A program made the position numbers and the translations under genes. A stretch of 64,000 nucleotides of DNA from an uncultured Clostridia bacterium. GTDB taxonomy: Bacteria > Bacillota > Clostridia > Christensenellales > Pumilibacteraceae. The DNA lies in contig CALVUQ010000002.1 in the NCBI GenBank assembly GCA_944363615.1, positions 1-64,000 of the forward strand, read 5' to 3'. This document shows, one piece after another, positions 17,022 through 25,590 of this stretch. The stretch's first letter is position 1; every line of letters starts with the position of its first letter. The notes beneath the pieces were generated by a model that was given only the letters and a program-made list of their open reading frames with translations, searched no databases and was not told the origin of the DNA.

Positions 17022-18050
17022 ATGTTTGATTTCTTTACGTCCCAATCTTCATGGATTATACTGCTTGCGGGCGTTGCCGCAGGGTTTGTGCTGATAATTT
17101 TCGGCGGAGATTTTTTCGTGGATTCCGCGGTCTGGCTTGCCAAAATCACACATATCCCCCAAATGATAATAGGCGCGACGGTCGTAAGCATAGGGACCAC
17201 TCTGCCCGAAATTTTCGTGTCCTTTACGGCGGCAGCTCAGGGGCGCACCGCAATGGCAGCGGGCAATGCGGCGGGCAGCATCTTCTGCAATCTTGCGCTT
17301 ATACTGGGAATAACGCTTGCTTTTAAAACGGCGGCGGTGGACAAGCGCGAATTTTTACCGAAATTCATAATTTTCGCGCTGTCAAGCATTGTACTCTTTG
17401 TGTTTGCGCTTAACAAAAAAATCGGAATAGTCGAAAACGCCGTTCTTATCGGTATTTTCCTTGTTTTTATGATCGTCAACGTCGTAAGCGCAAGGCGGAA
17501 AATGAAAGAATACGCCGTCATGGGATCGGCCGGTCAAACCGGGATTTCCGACGAAAGCGTTGAAGAAAAGAAACAAAAACCCGCGATAATGATTCTTTTG
17601 TTCATCGTGGGTGCGGCGGGCATCGCCGTGGGCGCCAATCTGCTTATAGACACCGTAAGCGCGGCCGCCGCCAAGCTTAACGTGTCCGAGCAGATTATAA
17701 GCCTTACCGTCGTTGCGCTGGGCACCAGCCTTCCCGAGCTTATTACCGCGCTGACGTCTTTAAAAAAGAACAACGTGGAAATTTCCGTCGGAAACGTTCT
17801 GGGCGCCAATATTCTGAACGCCACGCTTATTACAGGCGGAAGCGGACTTATCGCGGGCGGGCTTACCGTGGCGGCAAGCGACTTTATGCCGCTGCTTCTA
17901 TCCATAGGGCTTGCCATGGCTGCCGCAGCGGTGCTTATAATTCCCATACTGATCAAAGGCAGGACTTATCGCGCGCAAGGAATAACAATGACTTCTGTTT
18001 ACGTCGCTTATACCGCTTTCATGATAGTGCTGGCTTCAGGAGTGTTGTAA
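17022..18050 (+). CDS. Calcium/sodium antiporter, CaCA family (YrbG type)
   Basis: 342 residues with about ten membrane segments in two homologous halves. The alpha-1 repeat reads GATVVSIGTTLPEIFVSFTAAAQG and the alpha-2 repeat LTVVALGTSLPELITALTSL, each with the conserved Glu that coordinates Ca2+. A hydrophilic loop (about 160-190) separates the halves. The family exchanges Ca2+ for Na+ or H+ across the cytoplasmic membrane. It stands alone between its own promoter and a strong terminator. Confidence 0.92.
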   Translation: MFDFFTSQSSWIILLAGVAAGFVLIIFGGDFFVDSAVWLAKITHIPQMIIGATVVSIGTTLPEIFVSFTAAAQGRTAMAAGNAAGSIFCNLALILGITLAFKTAAVDKREFLPKFIIFALSSIVLFVFALNKKIGIVENAVLIGIFLVFMIVNVVSARRKMKEYAVMGSAGQTGISDESVEEKKQKPAIMILLFIVGAAGIAVGANLLIDTVSAAAAKLNVSEQIISLTVVALGTSLPELITALTSLKKNNVEISVGNVLGANILNATLITGGSGLIAGGLTVAASDFMPLLLSIGLAMAAAAVLIIPILIKGRTYRAQGITMTSVYVAYTAFMIVLASGVL

Positions 18051-18092
18051 CGAAAGCAGGGTCAGTTTATAACTTATACGTTTAAAAACAGG

Positions 18093-18128
18093 AAAGCCGC
18101 CCTCACGATTAATTAAAGGCGGCTTTTT
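18093..18128 (+). terminator. Terminator after the CaCA antiporter gene
   Basis: The stem AAAGCCGCC / GGCGGCTTT, with a 16-base loop, is followed by a T-run. It lies about 45 bases beyond the stop. Confidence 0.85.
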
Positions 18129-18326
18129 CCGTATTAAGTTTTCCTTATTCGGTGCTCGGTTTCAAGTTTTTTTGCAATTTCTTAATTTAACAAGCGGCAA
18201 ATTAAGCGAAAACAAGCTCTGCAATTGCGGTTAAAAGCGCGGTTTGCGTTGTAAAAACACCTGTTATTTGCAGTCGGGTATCGCCCTTAAGAGAAGTTTT
18301 ACTCAGACAGAAAAAATTTCAGACTC

Positions 18327-18785
18327 TTAAAGCTGTTCTATTTCCACGCCGGCTTCCTTTAATAGCTGCAAAGAAAAGTCGTCGGGATAACCGTTACGGT
18401 AAACGATGCGCACGATTCCGCTGTTTATTATCATTTTGGAACATATAACGCAGGGCTGATGCGTGCAGTAAAGCGTTGCCCCGTCAATGCTGATTCCCAT
18501 TTTGGCGGCCTGGATTATGGCGTTCTGTTCTGCATGGGTGGCGTAACACACCTCGTGACGGGTGCCGCTGGGGATATTGAGTTTTCTTCTTAAACATTCT
18601 CCCCTTTCCTTACAGCTCATTATGCCCGCGCTGGCGCCGTTGTAGCCCGTGGTAAGTATGCGTTTGTTTTTGGCGATAACCGCGCCCACCTGTCTGTTTT
18701 CCTGAAAGCAGCTTGACCAGGTTGCGACTTCCTCCGCCATTTTCAGAAACCTTTCATCCCATTTCGTGTTTTTCATTGCGTCCAT
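18327..18785 (-). CDS. Deoxycytidylate (dCMP) deaminase family protein (ComEB type)
   Basis: 152 residues. Zinc-site motifs are THAEQNAI (His and catalytic Glu) and CTHQPCVICSKM (PCxxC). NRQVGAVI, GYNGASAG and the ECLRRKLNIPSG segment are typical of dCMP deaminase. It converts dCMP to dUMP, feeding dTMP synthesis. In Bacillus the same protein is called ComEB; its role in DNA uptake there is minor. It is transcribed alone, divergent from groES. Confidence 0.92.
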   Translation of the reverse strand: MDAMKNTKWDERFLKMAEEVATWSSCFQENRQVGAVIAKNKRILTTGYNGASAGIMSCKERGECLRRKLNIPSGTRHEVCYATHAEQNAIIQAAKMGISIDGATLYCTHQPCVICSKMIINSGIVRIVYRNGYPDDFSLQLLKEAGVEIEQL

Positions 18786-18894
18786 TTTTCTTTACCCGCA
18801 CCAAAAATTTACGATATTATTTTACCACACATATCGAAAAATGTCGAGCGCTTTTTGCGCCTTGGCATTTGTTTGCAATTAAAACCTTCAAGTG

Positions 18895-18921
18895 TTAGCA
18901 CTCTATAAGGTTGTTTGATAA
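18895..18921 (+). promoter_or_regulatory. Degenerate CIRCE-like element upstream of groES
   Basis: TTAGCACTC is a perfect CIRCE left half. After exactly 9 bases comes GTTTGATAA, which matches 6 of 9 positions of the right half GAGTGCTAA. It would be the binding site of the heat-shock repressor HrcA. It lies upstream of, not within, the predicted promoter. Confidence 0.5.
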
Positions 18922-18948
18922 ATTTTTTTAAAAACACCCGTAATTCGC

Positions 18949-18977
18949 TTGCAAAAAAAATAAAAGTGATATATCAT
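18949..18977 (+). promoter_or_regulatory. Promoter of groES-groEL
   Basis: -35 TTGCAA (18949-18954), 17-base spacer, -10 TATCAT (18972-18977). It is about 110 bases before the groES start, which is preceded by GGAGGT. Confidence 0.5.
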
Positions 18978-19088
18978 AATATAGCTTGATAAGGAAAGGT
19001 TTTCGGGCGGCGCGGCAAAAACGCGCATAAGTGAATCGGTTTCCGTTCGGGCGAATTAAACGCAAAAACAAATACGGAGGTATTTTTT

Positions 19089-19373
19089 ATGAACATCAGA
19101 CCTTTGTTTGACAGAGTGGTTATCGAGCCGATCGACGCGGAAGAAAAGACCGCAAGCGGCATCGTACTGCTTGCCAAAGATCAGGAAAAGCCGCAGATGG
19201 CCAGAATCATTGCCGTTGGCCCCGGCGGATACGTGGACGGCAAAGAAGTTAAAATGGAAGTTAAAGTAGGCGACAAAGTGTTGTGCAGCAAGTACGCGGG
19301 AAGCGAGTTCAAGGTAGACGGCAAAGAAGTCACCATCCTGCGTCAGAGCGACATTCTCGCCGTCGTGGAATAA
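19089..19373 (+). CDS. groES: Co-chaperonin GroES
   Basis: 94 residues: MNIRPLFDRVVIEPIDAEEKTASGIVL is the canonical start including the mobile loop, and GD.VL..KYAGSEFKVDG.E the end. It forms the heptameric lid of the GroEL folding chamber. A strong GGAGGT lies 8 bases before the ATG. groEL follows after 25 bases in the same operon, behind a degenerate CIRCE-like site. Confidence 0.98.
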   Translation: MNIRPLFDRVVIEPIDAEEKTASGIVLLAKDQEKPQMARIIAVGPGGYVDGKEVKMEVKVGDKVLCSKYAGSEFKVDGKEVTILRQSDILAVVE

Positions 19374-19392
19374 TCATTTCGGGAGGTTATGA

Positions 19393-21036
<1,644 letters not shown>

Positions 21037-21071
21037 TAGTAATTCAGCCGAAAACGCTTATTTATAAAACG

Positions 21072-21087
21072 AAAAAAACCGCGACGG
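21072..21087 (+). terminator. Left half-stem of the disrupted groESL terminator
   Basis: AAAACCGCGACGG pairs base for base (one G-T) with CCGTTGCGGTTTT at 24992-25004, which is followed by TGTTTT. The two halves flank the 21097-24985 element, so together they read as one intrinsic terminator interrupted in its loop. The left half alone has no partner nearby. Confidence 0.65.
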
Positions 21088-21096
21088 AAAAAAAGT

Positions 21097-21118
21097 GCGT
21101 GTCCCATAGGGATTTTTA
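21097..21118 (+). repeat. Left inverted end of the element
   Basis: 22 bases starting GCGTGTCCCATAGGG, matching the right end at 20 of 22 positions in inverse orientation. The core TCCC-ATA-GGGA is itself palindromic. Confidence 0.75.
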
Positions 21119-21254
21119 TAAACATTATATAATTGCACTTTCAAGCGGAGAAAAAATCGGATTCCATTACGGAGTCTGATTTTTCTTTTGTTGTGGTAAT
21201 CAATTCAAATTGCAATCATCTTGTCTTTTTGATATAATATAGTAAAGAAAAACA

Positions 21255-21287
21255 TTAACTGTTTCTTTATCAAAACTATGTTATAAT
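21255..21287 (+). promoter_or_regulatory. Promoter and response-regulator-like operator of the histidine kinase gene
   Basis: TTAACT (21255-21260), 5 bases, TTTATC (21266-21271), 10 bases, TATAAT (21282-21287). The two hexamers are 11 bases apart, one helical turn, as in OmpR/PhoB-family direct repeats, and they replace a normal -35. The same layout precedes the transporter gene at 23119-23151. Confidence 0.6.
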
Positions 21288-21310
21288 AAAAATGACTTAT
21301 TACGTGGAGC

Positions 21311-21372
21311 AAATAAGATGAAAAAACTTCCCAAACAACTTAAATAAGATGAAAAAACTTCCCAAACAACTT
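21311..21372 (+). repeat. 31-bp tandem duplication over the kinase start codon
   Basis: Two perfect 31-bp copies (21311-21341, 21342-21372), each with the ATG and first codons of the kinase. Because 31 is not a multiple of 3, the first ATG (21318) now opens only a nine-codon ORF (MKKLPKQLK, stop). The second ATG (21349) starts the full kinase. Only the first copy has GGAG at suitable distance. Confidence 0.95.
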
Positions 21373-22413
21373 AAAAACGTGCTGTTCACGATAATTATAT
21401 TGATTGTTGCGTTCGGGGTATCCGTTCTTTTACAAGACGTGCTTACGATACAAGAACACGTTACGACGGTGTTTGTTTTTGCCGTGTTTTTAGTATCTCT
21501 TTGTACGGACGGATATTGGTATGGTATCATTACTGCACTTGTAGGAATGCTTGCAGTAAATTGGGCTTTTACCTTTCCGTTTTTTGAATTTAATTTTACC
21601 ATTCCCGCAAATCTTTTATCGGCTGTTATTATGATTGTCGTTTCCATATTAACGAGTATGCTTACGACGAAGGTAAAGCGTTCGGAAGAAATAAAAGCAA
21701 TCGGTGAAAAAGAACAAATGAGAGCAAATCTTCTTCGTGCTGTTTCTCACGATTTAAGAACACCGCTTACGACCATTTACGGGGCAAGTTCCACAATGAT
21801 AGAAAATTACGAGAGTGTTCCCGATGAACAAAAACTTAAAATATTGGGCGGTATCAAAGAGGACGCGCAATGCCTTATCCGTATGGTGGAAAATTTGCTG
21901 TCCGTTACAAAAATCGAAGAAGGAAAAGTAAAACTTATCAAAACCCCTACCGTATTGGACGAATTGATAGACTCGGTTATCGTAAAATTCAAAAAACACT
22001 ATCCTACGCAAGAGATTGATTTGGATATTCCCGAAGAAATTGTCCTTATTGCTATGGACGCTATTTTGATAGAACAGGTGCTTATCAATCTTTTGGAAAA
22101 CGCCGTTCAACACGCAACGGGAATGACGAAACTTTCCCTAAAAGTCTATGTAATTGACAATAAAGCCATTTTTGAAATAAAAGACAATGGTTGCGGTATT
22201 GCAAAAGAACGGCTTGAAACGATTTTTCAAGGCAATTACGAAAAGAGTGAAAGTCTTTACGATAGTCAAAAACGAAATGCAGGCATCGGACTTTCCGTTT
22301 GTGCTACGATTATAAAAGCGCACGATGGTTCAATTCATGTAGAAAACAACAAAGATGGTGGCGCAAAATTCCGCTTTTCGTTGGATATTGAGGAGATGAA
22401 CAATGAGCAATAA
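21349..22413 (+). CDS. KdpD-like sensor histidine kinase (DUF4118 type, short form)
   Basis: 354 residues. Residues about 10-105 form four membrane helices like the DUF4118 domain of KdpD. The large cytoplasmic KdpD/Usp N-terminal part of true KdpD is absent. Then come the H-box AVSHDLRTPLTTIYG (about 136-150), N-box LLENAVQHA, DNGCGI and GIGLSVC. It autophosphorylates on the histidine and passes the phosphate to the response regulator that overlaps its end by 11 bases. The signal is unknown (K+, osmotic or membrane stress in relatives). The start is the second of two duplicated ATGs and lacks its own good ribosome binding site, so it may depend on re-initiation. Confidence 0.9.
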   Translation: MKKLPKQLKNVLFTIIILIVAFGVSVLLQDVLTIQEHVTTVFVFAVFLVSLCTDGYWYGIITALVGMLAVNWAFTFPFFEFNFTIPANLLSAVIMIVVSILTSMLTTKVKRSEEIKAIGEKEQMRANLLRAVSHDLRTPLTTIYGASSTMIENYESVPDEQKLKILGGIKEDAQCLIRMVENLLSVTKIEEGKVKLIKTPTVLDELIDSVIVKFKKHYPTQEIDLDIPEEIVLIAMDAILIEQVLINLLENAVQHATGMTKLSLKVYVIDNKAIFEIKDNGCGIAKERLETIFQGNYEKSESLYDSQKRNAGIGLSVCATIIKAHDGSIHVENNKDGGAKFRFSLDIEEMNNEQ

Positions 22414-23110
22414 ATATAGAATTTTGATTGTTGAAGATGAAAATAATATACAAACGGTTATTTCTGCATTATTAGAAGCAAACGGTTATCAAGCAATTAC
22501 AGCAAACACTTGTTACCAAGCAGAAATGTTGTATGGTTCATACTTGCCCGATTTAATTATTTTAGACTTGGGTTTACCTGATAAAGACGGTAGCGAGTTG
22601 ATATCAAAATTACGAGAAAACGATTCCGTTCCTATTATTGTTTTGTCTGCACGTAGCAAAGAAACAGACAAGGTAAATGCTCTTGATTTAGGGGCAAATG
22701 ATTATATCACAAAGCCGTTTGGCTCGGCAGAACTTTTGGCACGAGTCCGTTCTGTATTAAGGAATAGCCGACATAATGAATTAGGACGATTGCCAAACGC
22801 AAAATTTATTGTTGGTGATTTACTTATTGATTACGAGGCGCGACAAATCTTTGTTAAAGATGAAGAAATTAAATTAACGCAAACGGAATACAATATTATT
22901 GCGTTTTTATCCGAACATTCGGGAAAAATGATGACGTATGCGACAATAATAAAAGCGATTTGGGGCGGTTGTGCGGACGAAAGCAGTATTAAAAAATTAC
23001 AGGTAAATATGGCGAATATTCGCAAGAAATTCGGAGCGAAACCGGGCGAAGATTATTACATTACAAATGAACTTGGTGTAGGATATCGAATGAACGAAAA
23101 ACCCGATTAA
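22403..23110 (+). CDS. KdpE-like response regulator (OmpR/PhoB family)
   Basis: 235 residues. The receiver domain (about 1-120) has the acidic pocket EDEN, phospho-acceptor Asp in LIILDLGLPDKDG (about 55), VLSARS and the Lys in DYITKPFG. The C-terminal OmpR-type winged helix (about 135-235) has LTQTEYNIIAFLSEHSGKMMTY and VGYRM. The start lies inside the end of the kinase gene, so both are made from one mRNA. Matching direct-repeat promoters before the kinase gene and before the transporter gene suggest this protein drives both. Confidence 0.93.
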   Translation: MSNKYRILIVEDENNIQTVISALLEANGYQAITANTCYQAEMLYGSYLPDLIILDLGLPDKDGSELISKLRENDSVPIIVLSARSKETDKVNALDLGANDYITKPFGSAELLARVRSVLRNSRHNELGRLPNAKFIVGDLLIDYEARQIFVKDEEIKLTQTEYNIIAFLSEHSGKMMTYATIIKAIWGGCADESSIKKLQVNMANIRKKFGAKPGEDYYITNELGVGYRMNEKPD

Positions 23111-23118
23111 ATTTAATC

Positions 23119-23151
23119 TTAACTAAATCTTTACTGTGTATATGTTATACT
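23119..23151 (+). promoter_or_regulatory. Promoter and response-regulator-like operator of the transporter gene
   Basis: TTAACT (23119-23124), 5 bases, TTTACT (23130-23135), 10 bases, TATACT (23146-23151). Spacing is identical to the site at 21255-21287. Confidence 0.6.
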
Positions 23152-23182
23152 ACAGAAGTAAAAATTTTATAAAAGGAGAAAA

Positions 23183-23215
23183 ATGTGGACGACTTTCCTC
23201 GATGTAGCCTGCTAA
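23183..23215 (+). CDS. Ten-codon leader peptide ORF (MWTTFLDVAC)
   Basis: AAAGGAGAA sits 2-3 bases upstream of an ATG that opens ten codons and a TAA. The ribosome binding site is as good as that of any gene here, and the ORF is placed between the promoter and two hairpins, which is the layout of a translated attenuator leader. It would act in cis through ribosome position; a function for the peptide itself is not implied. Its last bases (23212-23220, CTAAACAAC) can pair with the 3-prime arm of the terminator hairpin. Confidence 0.6.
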   Translation: MWTTFLDVAC

Positions 23216-23222
23216 ACAACTT

Positions 23223-23249
23223 CTTTTGTAAATCTTCTATTTACAAAAG
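23223..23249 (+). other. Leader hairpin 1
   Basis: A perfect 11-bp stem CTTTTGTAAAT / ATTTACAAAAG with a 5-base loop, directly after the leader ORF. There is no T-run, so it is not a terminator by itself. Confidence 0.75.
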
Positions 23250-23263
23250 TATAAACGTTTATA

Positions 23264-23303
23264 GGCTAACAATGTATATTCTACGTTGTTAGCCGTTTTA
23301 CTT
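23264..23303 (+). terminator. Putative attenuator terminator before the CNNM gene
   Basis: The stem GGCTAACAA / TTGTTAGCC, extended by a T-G pair and GTA / TAC, has a 5-base loop and is followed by GTTTTACTTTAT. It lies 35 bases before the transporter start, so it would stop transcription inside the leader unless an alternative structure forms. Confidence 0.6.
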
Positions 23304-23335
23304 TATACTAACATTTACAAATAGGAGAATTACAA

Positions 23336-24652
23336 ATGGACATATTTTATCAATTATTATTACAGTTTATACTAATTTTACTCAACGCCTTTTTTGCGGC
23401 AACGGAAATAGCGATTATTTCTTTAAACGAAAAGAAAGTAAAAGCCCGTGCTGACGAAGGCGATAAAAAAGCAAAGAAGATGCTAAAAATCATCAAAGAC
23501 CCGACGAAATTCCTTTCGACGATACAAATTGGTATTACGCTTGCAGGTTTTCTCGGCTCGGCATTTGCGGCAGATAATTTTGCGGAAAGGTTGTCGGGTT
23601 GGCTCGTTACAACGTTTAACGTTTCGGCGCAAGGTGCAAGCGTTATCAACACCGTTTCAGTTATTGTAATTACGTTAATCCTTTCTTACTTTACCCTTGT
23701 TTTGGGTGAACTTGTCCCCAAACGTTTGGCAATGAAGCATAAGGAAAAACTTGCTAACGGCGTATGTGGCGTTATTTCCGTTTTAACGGTTATCTTGAAA
23801 CCCGTTATATGGTTTTTGACTGTTTCTGCAAACGGCGTTCTTCGTTTGTTTGGTGTAAAGCCTAACGATGACGACGAAGCCGTTTCGGAAGAAGATATCG
23901 TTCTTATGCTTGACGCAGGTGGCGACGAAGGTACTATCGACAAAGAGGATATCAAATACATAAAAAATGTTTTTAGACTTGACGGTATGACCGCAGAGGA
24001 CGTGATGACACCGAGAGTGAGTGTCGTGCGTATATCTGACACTGCAAGTGATAACGAGATTATTCAAACGATTGAAACGGAAGGCTATTCTCGTATTCCC
24101 GTTTATTCGGGCGACGTGGATAATATTGTTGGTATTTTGTACGCGCGTGAATATTTGTTAAAGCGTGGAACGCCTAACTTTGAATTAAAACAAATTTTGA
24201 AAGAGCCGACGTTTGTTCCGAAAGGAAAATCTTTGGATATCTTGTTTAAGGAAATGCAAAAATCGCATACGCATATCGTTATTCTTATCGACGAATATGG
24301 TATGACTTCGGGTATCGTTACGATGGAAGATATTTTAGAAGAACTTGTGGGCGAAATTTGGGACGAACAAGACGAAGAGATAGAGCCGATTACAAAGGAA
24401 AGCGATACAGTATTTTTTGTGAAAACTAATATTTCCGTTGAAACGTTTTTTGATTATTTCAATTTAGTAAGAGATGAAAATATTAAATCTGCAACGGTAA
24501 ATGGTTGGATTATAGAAAACTGTGAAGATATTCCCCAAGAAGGTTATTCCTTCGATTATGATAAATTGAGAATTACTGTTACGAAAGTGGAAAATACGCA
24601 AACGCAAGAAATTAAAGTAGAAATTTTAGAGCATATAGATATTGATAATTAA
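23336..24652 (+). CDS. CNNM/CorC-type ion transporter with CBS domains (hemolysin family)
   Basis: 438 residues. Residues about 1-190 form the DUF21 membrane domain (NAFFAATEIAIISLNEKKVKA; LVLGELVPKRLAMKH). Residues about 205-335 form a CBS pair (DVMTPRVSVVRI, EGYSRIPVYSGDVDNIVGILY, ILIDEYGMTSGIVTMEDILEELVGEI), and residues about 345-435 the CorC/HlyC domain. Relatives such as MpfA, CorC and CNNM export or regulate Mg2+ and Co2+; the older name hemolysin is misleading. It is cargo of the AT-rich element and lies behind a leader ORF, an attenuator-like hairpin and an operator-like site shared with the two-component genes. Confidence 0.9.
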   Translation: MDIFYQLLLQFILILLNAFFAATEIAIISLNEKKVKARADEGDKKAKKMLKIIKDPTKFLSTIQIGITLAGFLGSAFAADNFAERLSGWLVTTFNVSAQGASVINTVSVIVITLILSYFTLVLGELVPKRLAMKHKEKLANGVCGVISVLTVILKPVIWFLTVSANGVLRLFGVKPNDDDEAVSEEDIVLMLDAGGDEGTIDKEDIKYIKNVFRLDGMTAEDVMTPRVSVVRISDTASDNEIIQTIETEGYSRIPVYSGDVDNIVGILYAREYLLKRGTPNFELKQILKEPTFVPKGKSLDILFKEMQKSHTHIVILIDEYGMTSGIVTMEDILEELVGEIWDEQDEEIEPITKESDTVFFVKTNISVETFFDYFNLVRDENIKSATVNGWIIENCEDIPQEGYSFDYDKLRITVTKVENTQTQEIKVEILEHIDIDN

Positions 24653-24901
24653 AAAAATATAAACAAAGAAAAAGCCAAAACCCAATATGACAACATAAAT
24701 AGGTTTATGGCTATCGTAAAAAGATATAGCGATTTTGAAGAGATAACGCCTGAAATCTTACGTGCTTTCGTGGACAAGGTTATTATTCACGAAAAAGTAA
24801 AGGTTAACGGACATTACGTTAACACAATAGAAATTATTTACAACTTTGTCGAAGCCATAGATTTACCTGACTTCGATGCACATTTAAGAGAAGAAAACTA
24901 A
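24653..24901 (+). pseudogene. C-terminal remnant of a large serine recombinase
   Basis: The frame is open from the transporter stop onward. It reads TQYDNINRFMAIVKRYSDFE, EITPEILRAFVDKVIIHEKVKV and NTIEIIYNFVEAIDLPDFDA. This is the C-terminal domain (DUF4368 type) of clostridial Tn4451-like recombinases, whose normal proteins are over 500 residues. The catalytic serine and recombinase domains are missing. The first ATG (24707) has no ribosome binding site. The remnant begins immediately after the transporter stop, which suggests the rest of the recombinase gene was deleted or replaced by the cargo. Confidence 0.75.
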
Positions 24902-24914
24902 ATAGAATGAGAAA

Positions 24915-24937
24915 AGGCGTGGCATCACGCCACGCCT
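24915..24937 (+). other. Perfect hairpin near the right end of the element
   Basis: AGGCGTGGC / GCCACGCCT, a 9-bp perfect stem with the loop ATCAC, no T-run after it. It could be the former recombinase terminator or a protein-binding site at the end of the element. Confidence 0.6.
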
Positions 24938-24963
24938 GACTCTTCAAAGACAGCACCTACCGC

Positions 24964-24985
24964 AAAAAATCCCTATTGGACACGC
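24964..24985 (-). repeat. Right inverted end of the element
   Basis: The reverse complement starts GCGTGTCCAATAGGG and matches the left end 21097-21118 at 20 of 22 positions. Confidence 0.75.
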
Positions 24986-24991
24986 GGTAAC

Positions 24992-25010
24992 CCGTTGCGG
25001 TTTTTGTTTT
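24992..25010 (+). terminator. Right half-stem and T-run of the disrupted groESL terminator
   Basis: CCGTTGCGGTTTTTGTTTT: the stem half complementary to 21075-21087 followed by the T-rich tail expected of an intrinsic terminator. Confidence 0.65.
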
Positions 25011-25512
25011 GACTTTTATTAACGACATGATTTTATCATTAAAGAGGTTATCCGTCGCCGCAGTTGTTTTACAAAAACTTATGAAATGCCCGTAATCTTA
25101 CTCGAATTAAAAACACATAAATCCATTACAAAAATTTACTGAAAAACAGTCAGACACGGAAAGCGTAATTTTACATAAAAAAAAGAGAAAGTTACTTAAA
25201 ATCCGACATACTACACGAAGACTTTTCGAATCCCGACAAAAGTTTCACAAGGAAAATCCGTCAATGCGATTCAACGCTTTATGTGTGAAAGAAATAAGTC
25301 CCTTCCTCTTTTTAACGAGCCGAAACAAACGTCGGCATCTATATTTTCAAGGAAGGGATAATATCGGCTTAAAATCCGCGCAACACTTAAAACGTAAATC
25401 CGTTTTTATTGCGTCGACCGTCTTTATCGGTTCCTTGTAATTATAGAATGAGAATAAAGACGCTTTTTTATGCGGAGTTATCGAAAAAAATAAAAAATTT
25501 TTTGTTTCCCAT
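25011..25512. other. Intergenic region, nothing recognised
   Basis: About 500 bases after the element and the stranded terminator half. No ORF with a ribosome binding site, no clear promoter, no repeat longer than chance. It may be ancestral groEL-downstream DNA or further element debris. Confidence 0.4.
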
Positions 25513-25549
25513 AAAAAAGGACGAAAGCTAAGTCAAATTGCTTCCGTCC
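25513..25549 (-). terminator. Terminator after the LtaS-like gene
   Basis: Minus strand stem GGACGGAAGC / GCTTTCGTCC (one G-T), 11-base loop, then TTTTTT. It lies about 40 bases after the stop at 25591. Confidence 0.85.
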
Positions 25550-25590
25550 CGTTTCATCAGGATAAAAAATAAGCCGAATTCTGCATTTTT

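Larger units (their letters stand above)
21097..24985. mobile_element. AT-rich 3.9-kb mobile element with 22-bp inverted ends
   Basis: The ends are inverted repeats: 21097-21118 and, reverse complemented, 24964-24985, which match at 20 of 22 positions around the core GTCC.ATAGGGATTTTT. Between them the base composition and codon use shift to AT-rich (frequent TTT, ATT and AAA codons), unlike the flanking C-ending codons. The cargo is a histidine kinase, a response regulator, a CNNM-type transporter with its leader, and the C-terminal piece of a large serine recombinase at the right end. Large serine recombinases of the Tn4451/TnpX type are known to sit near the end of their elements and to use short imperfect inverted ends. 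This copy appears to be stranded because the recombinase is truncated. Confidence 0.75.
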
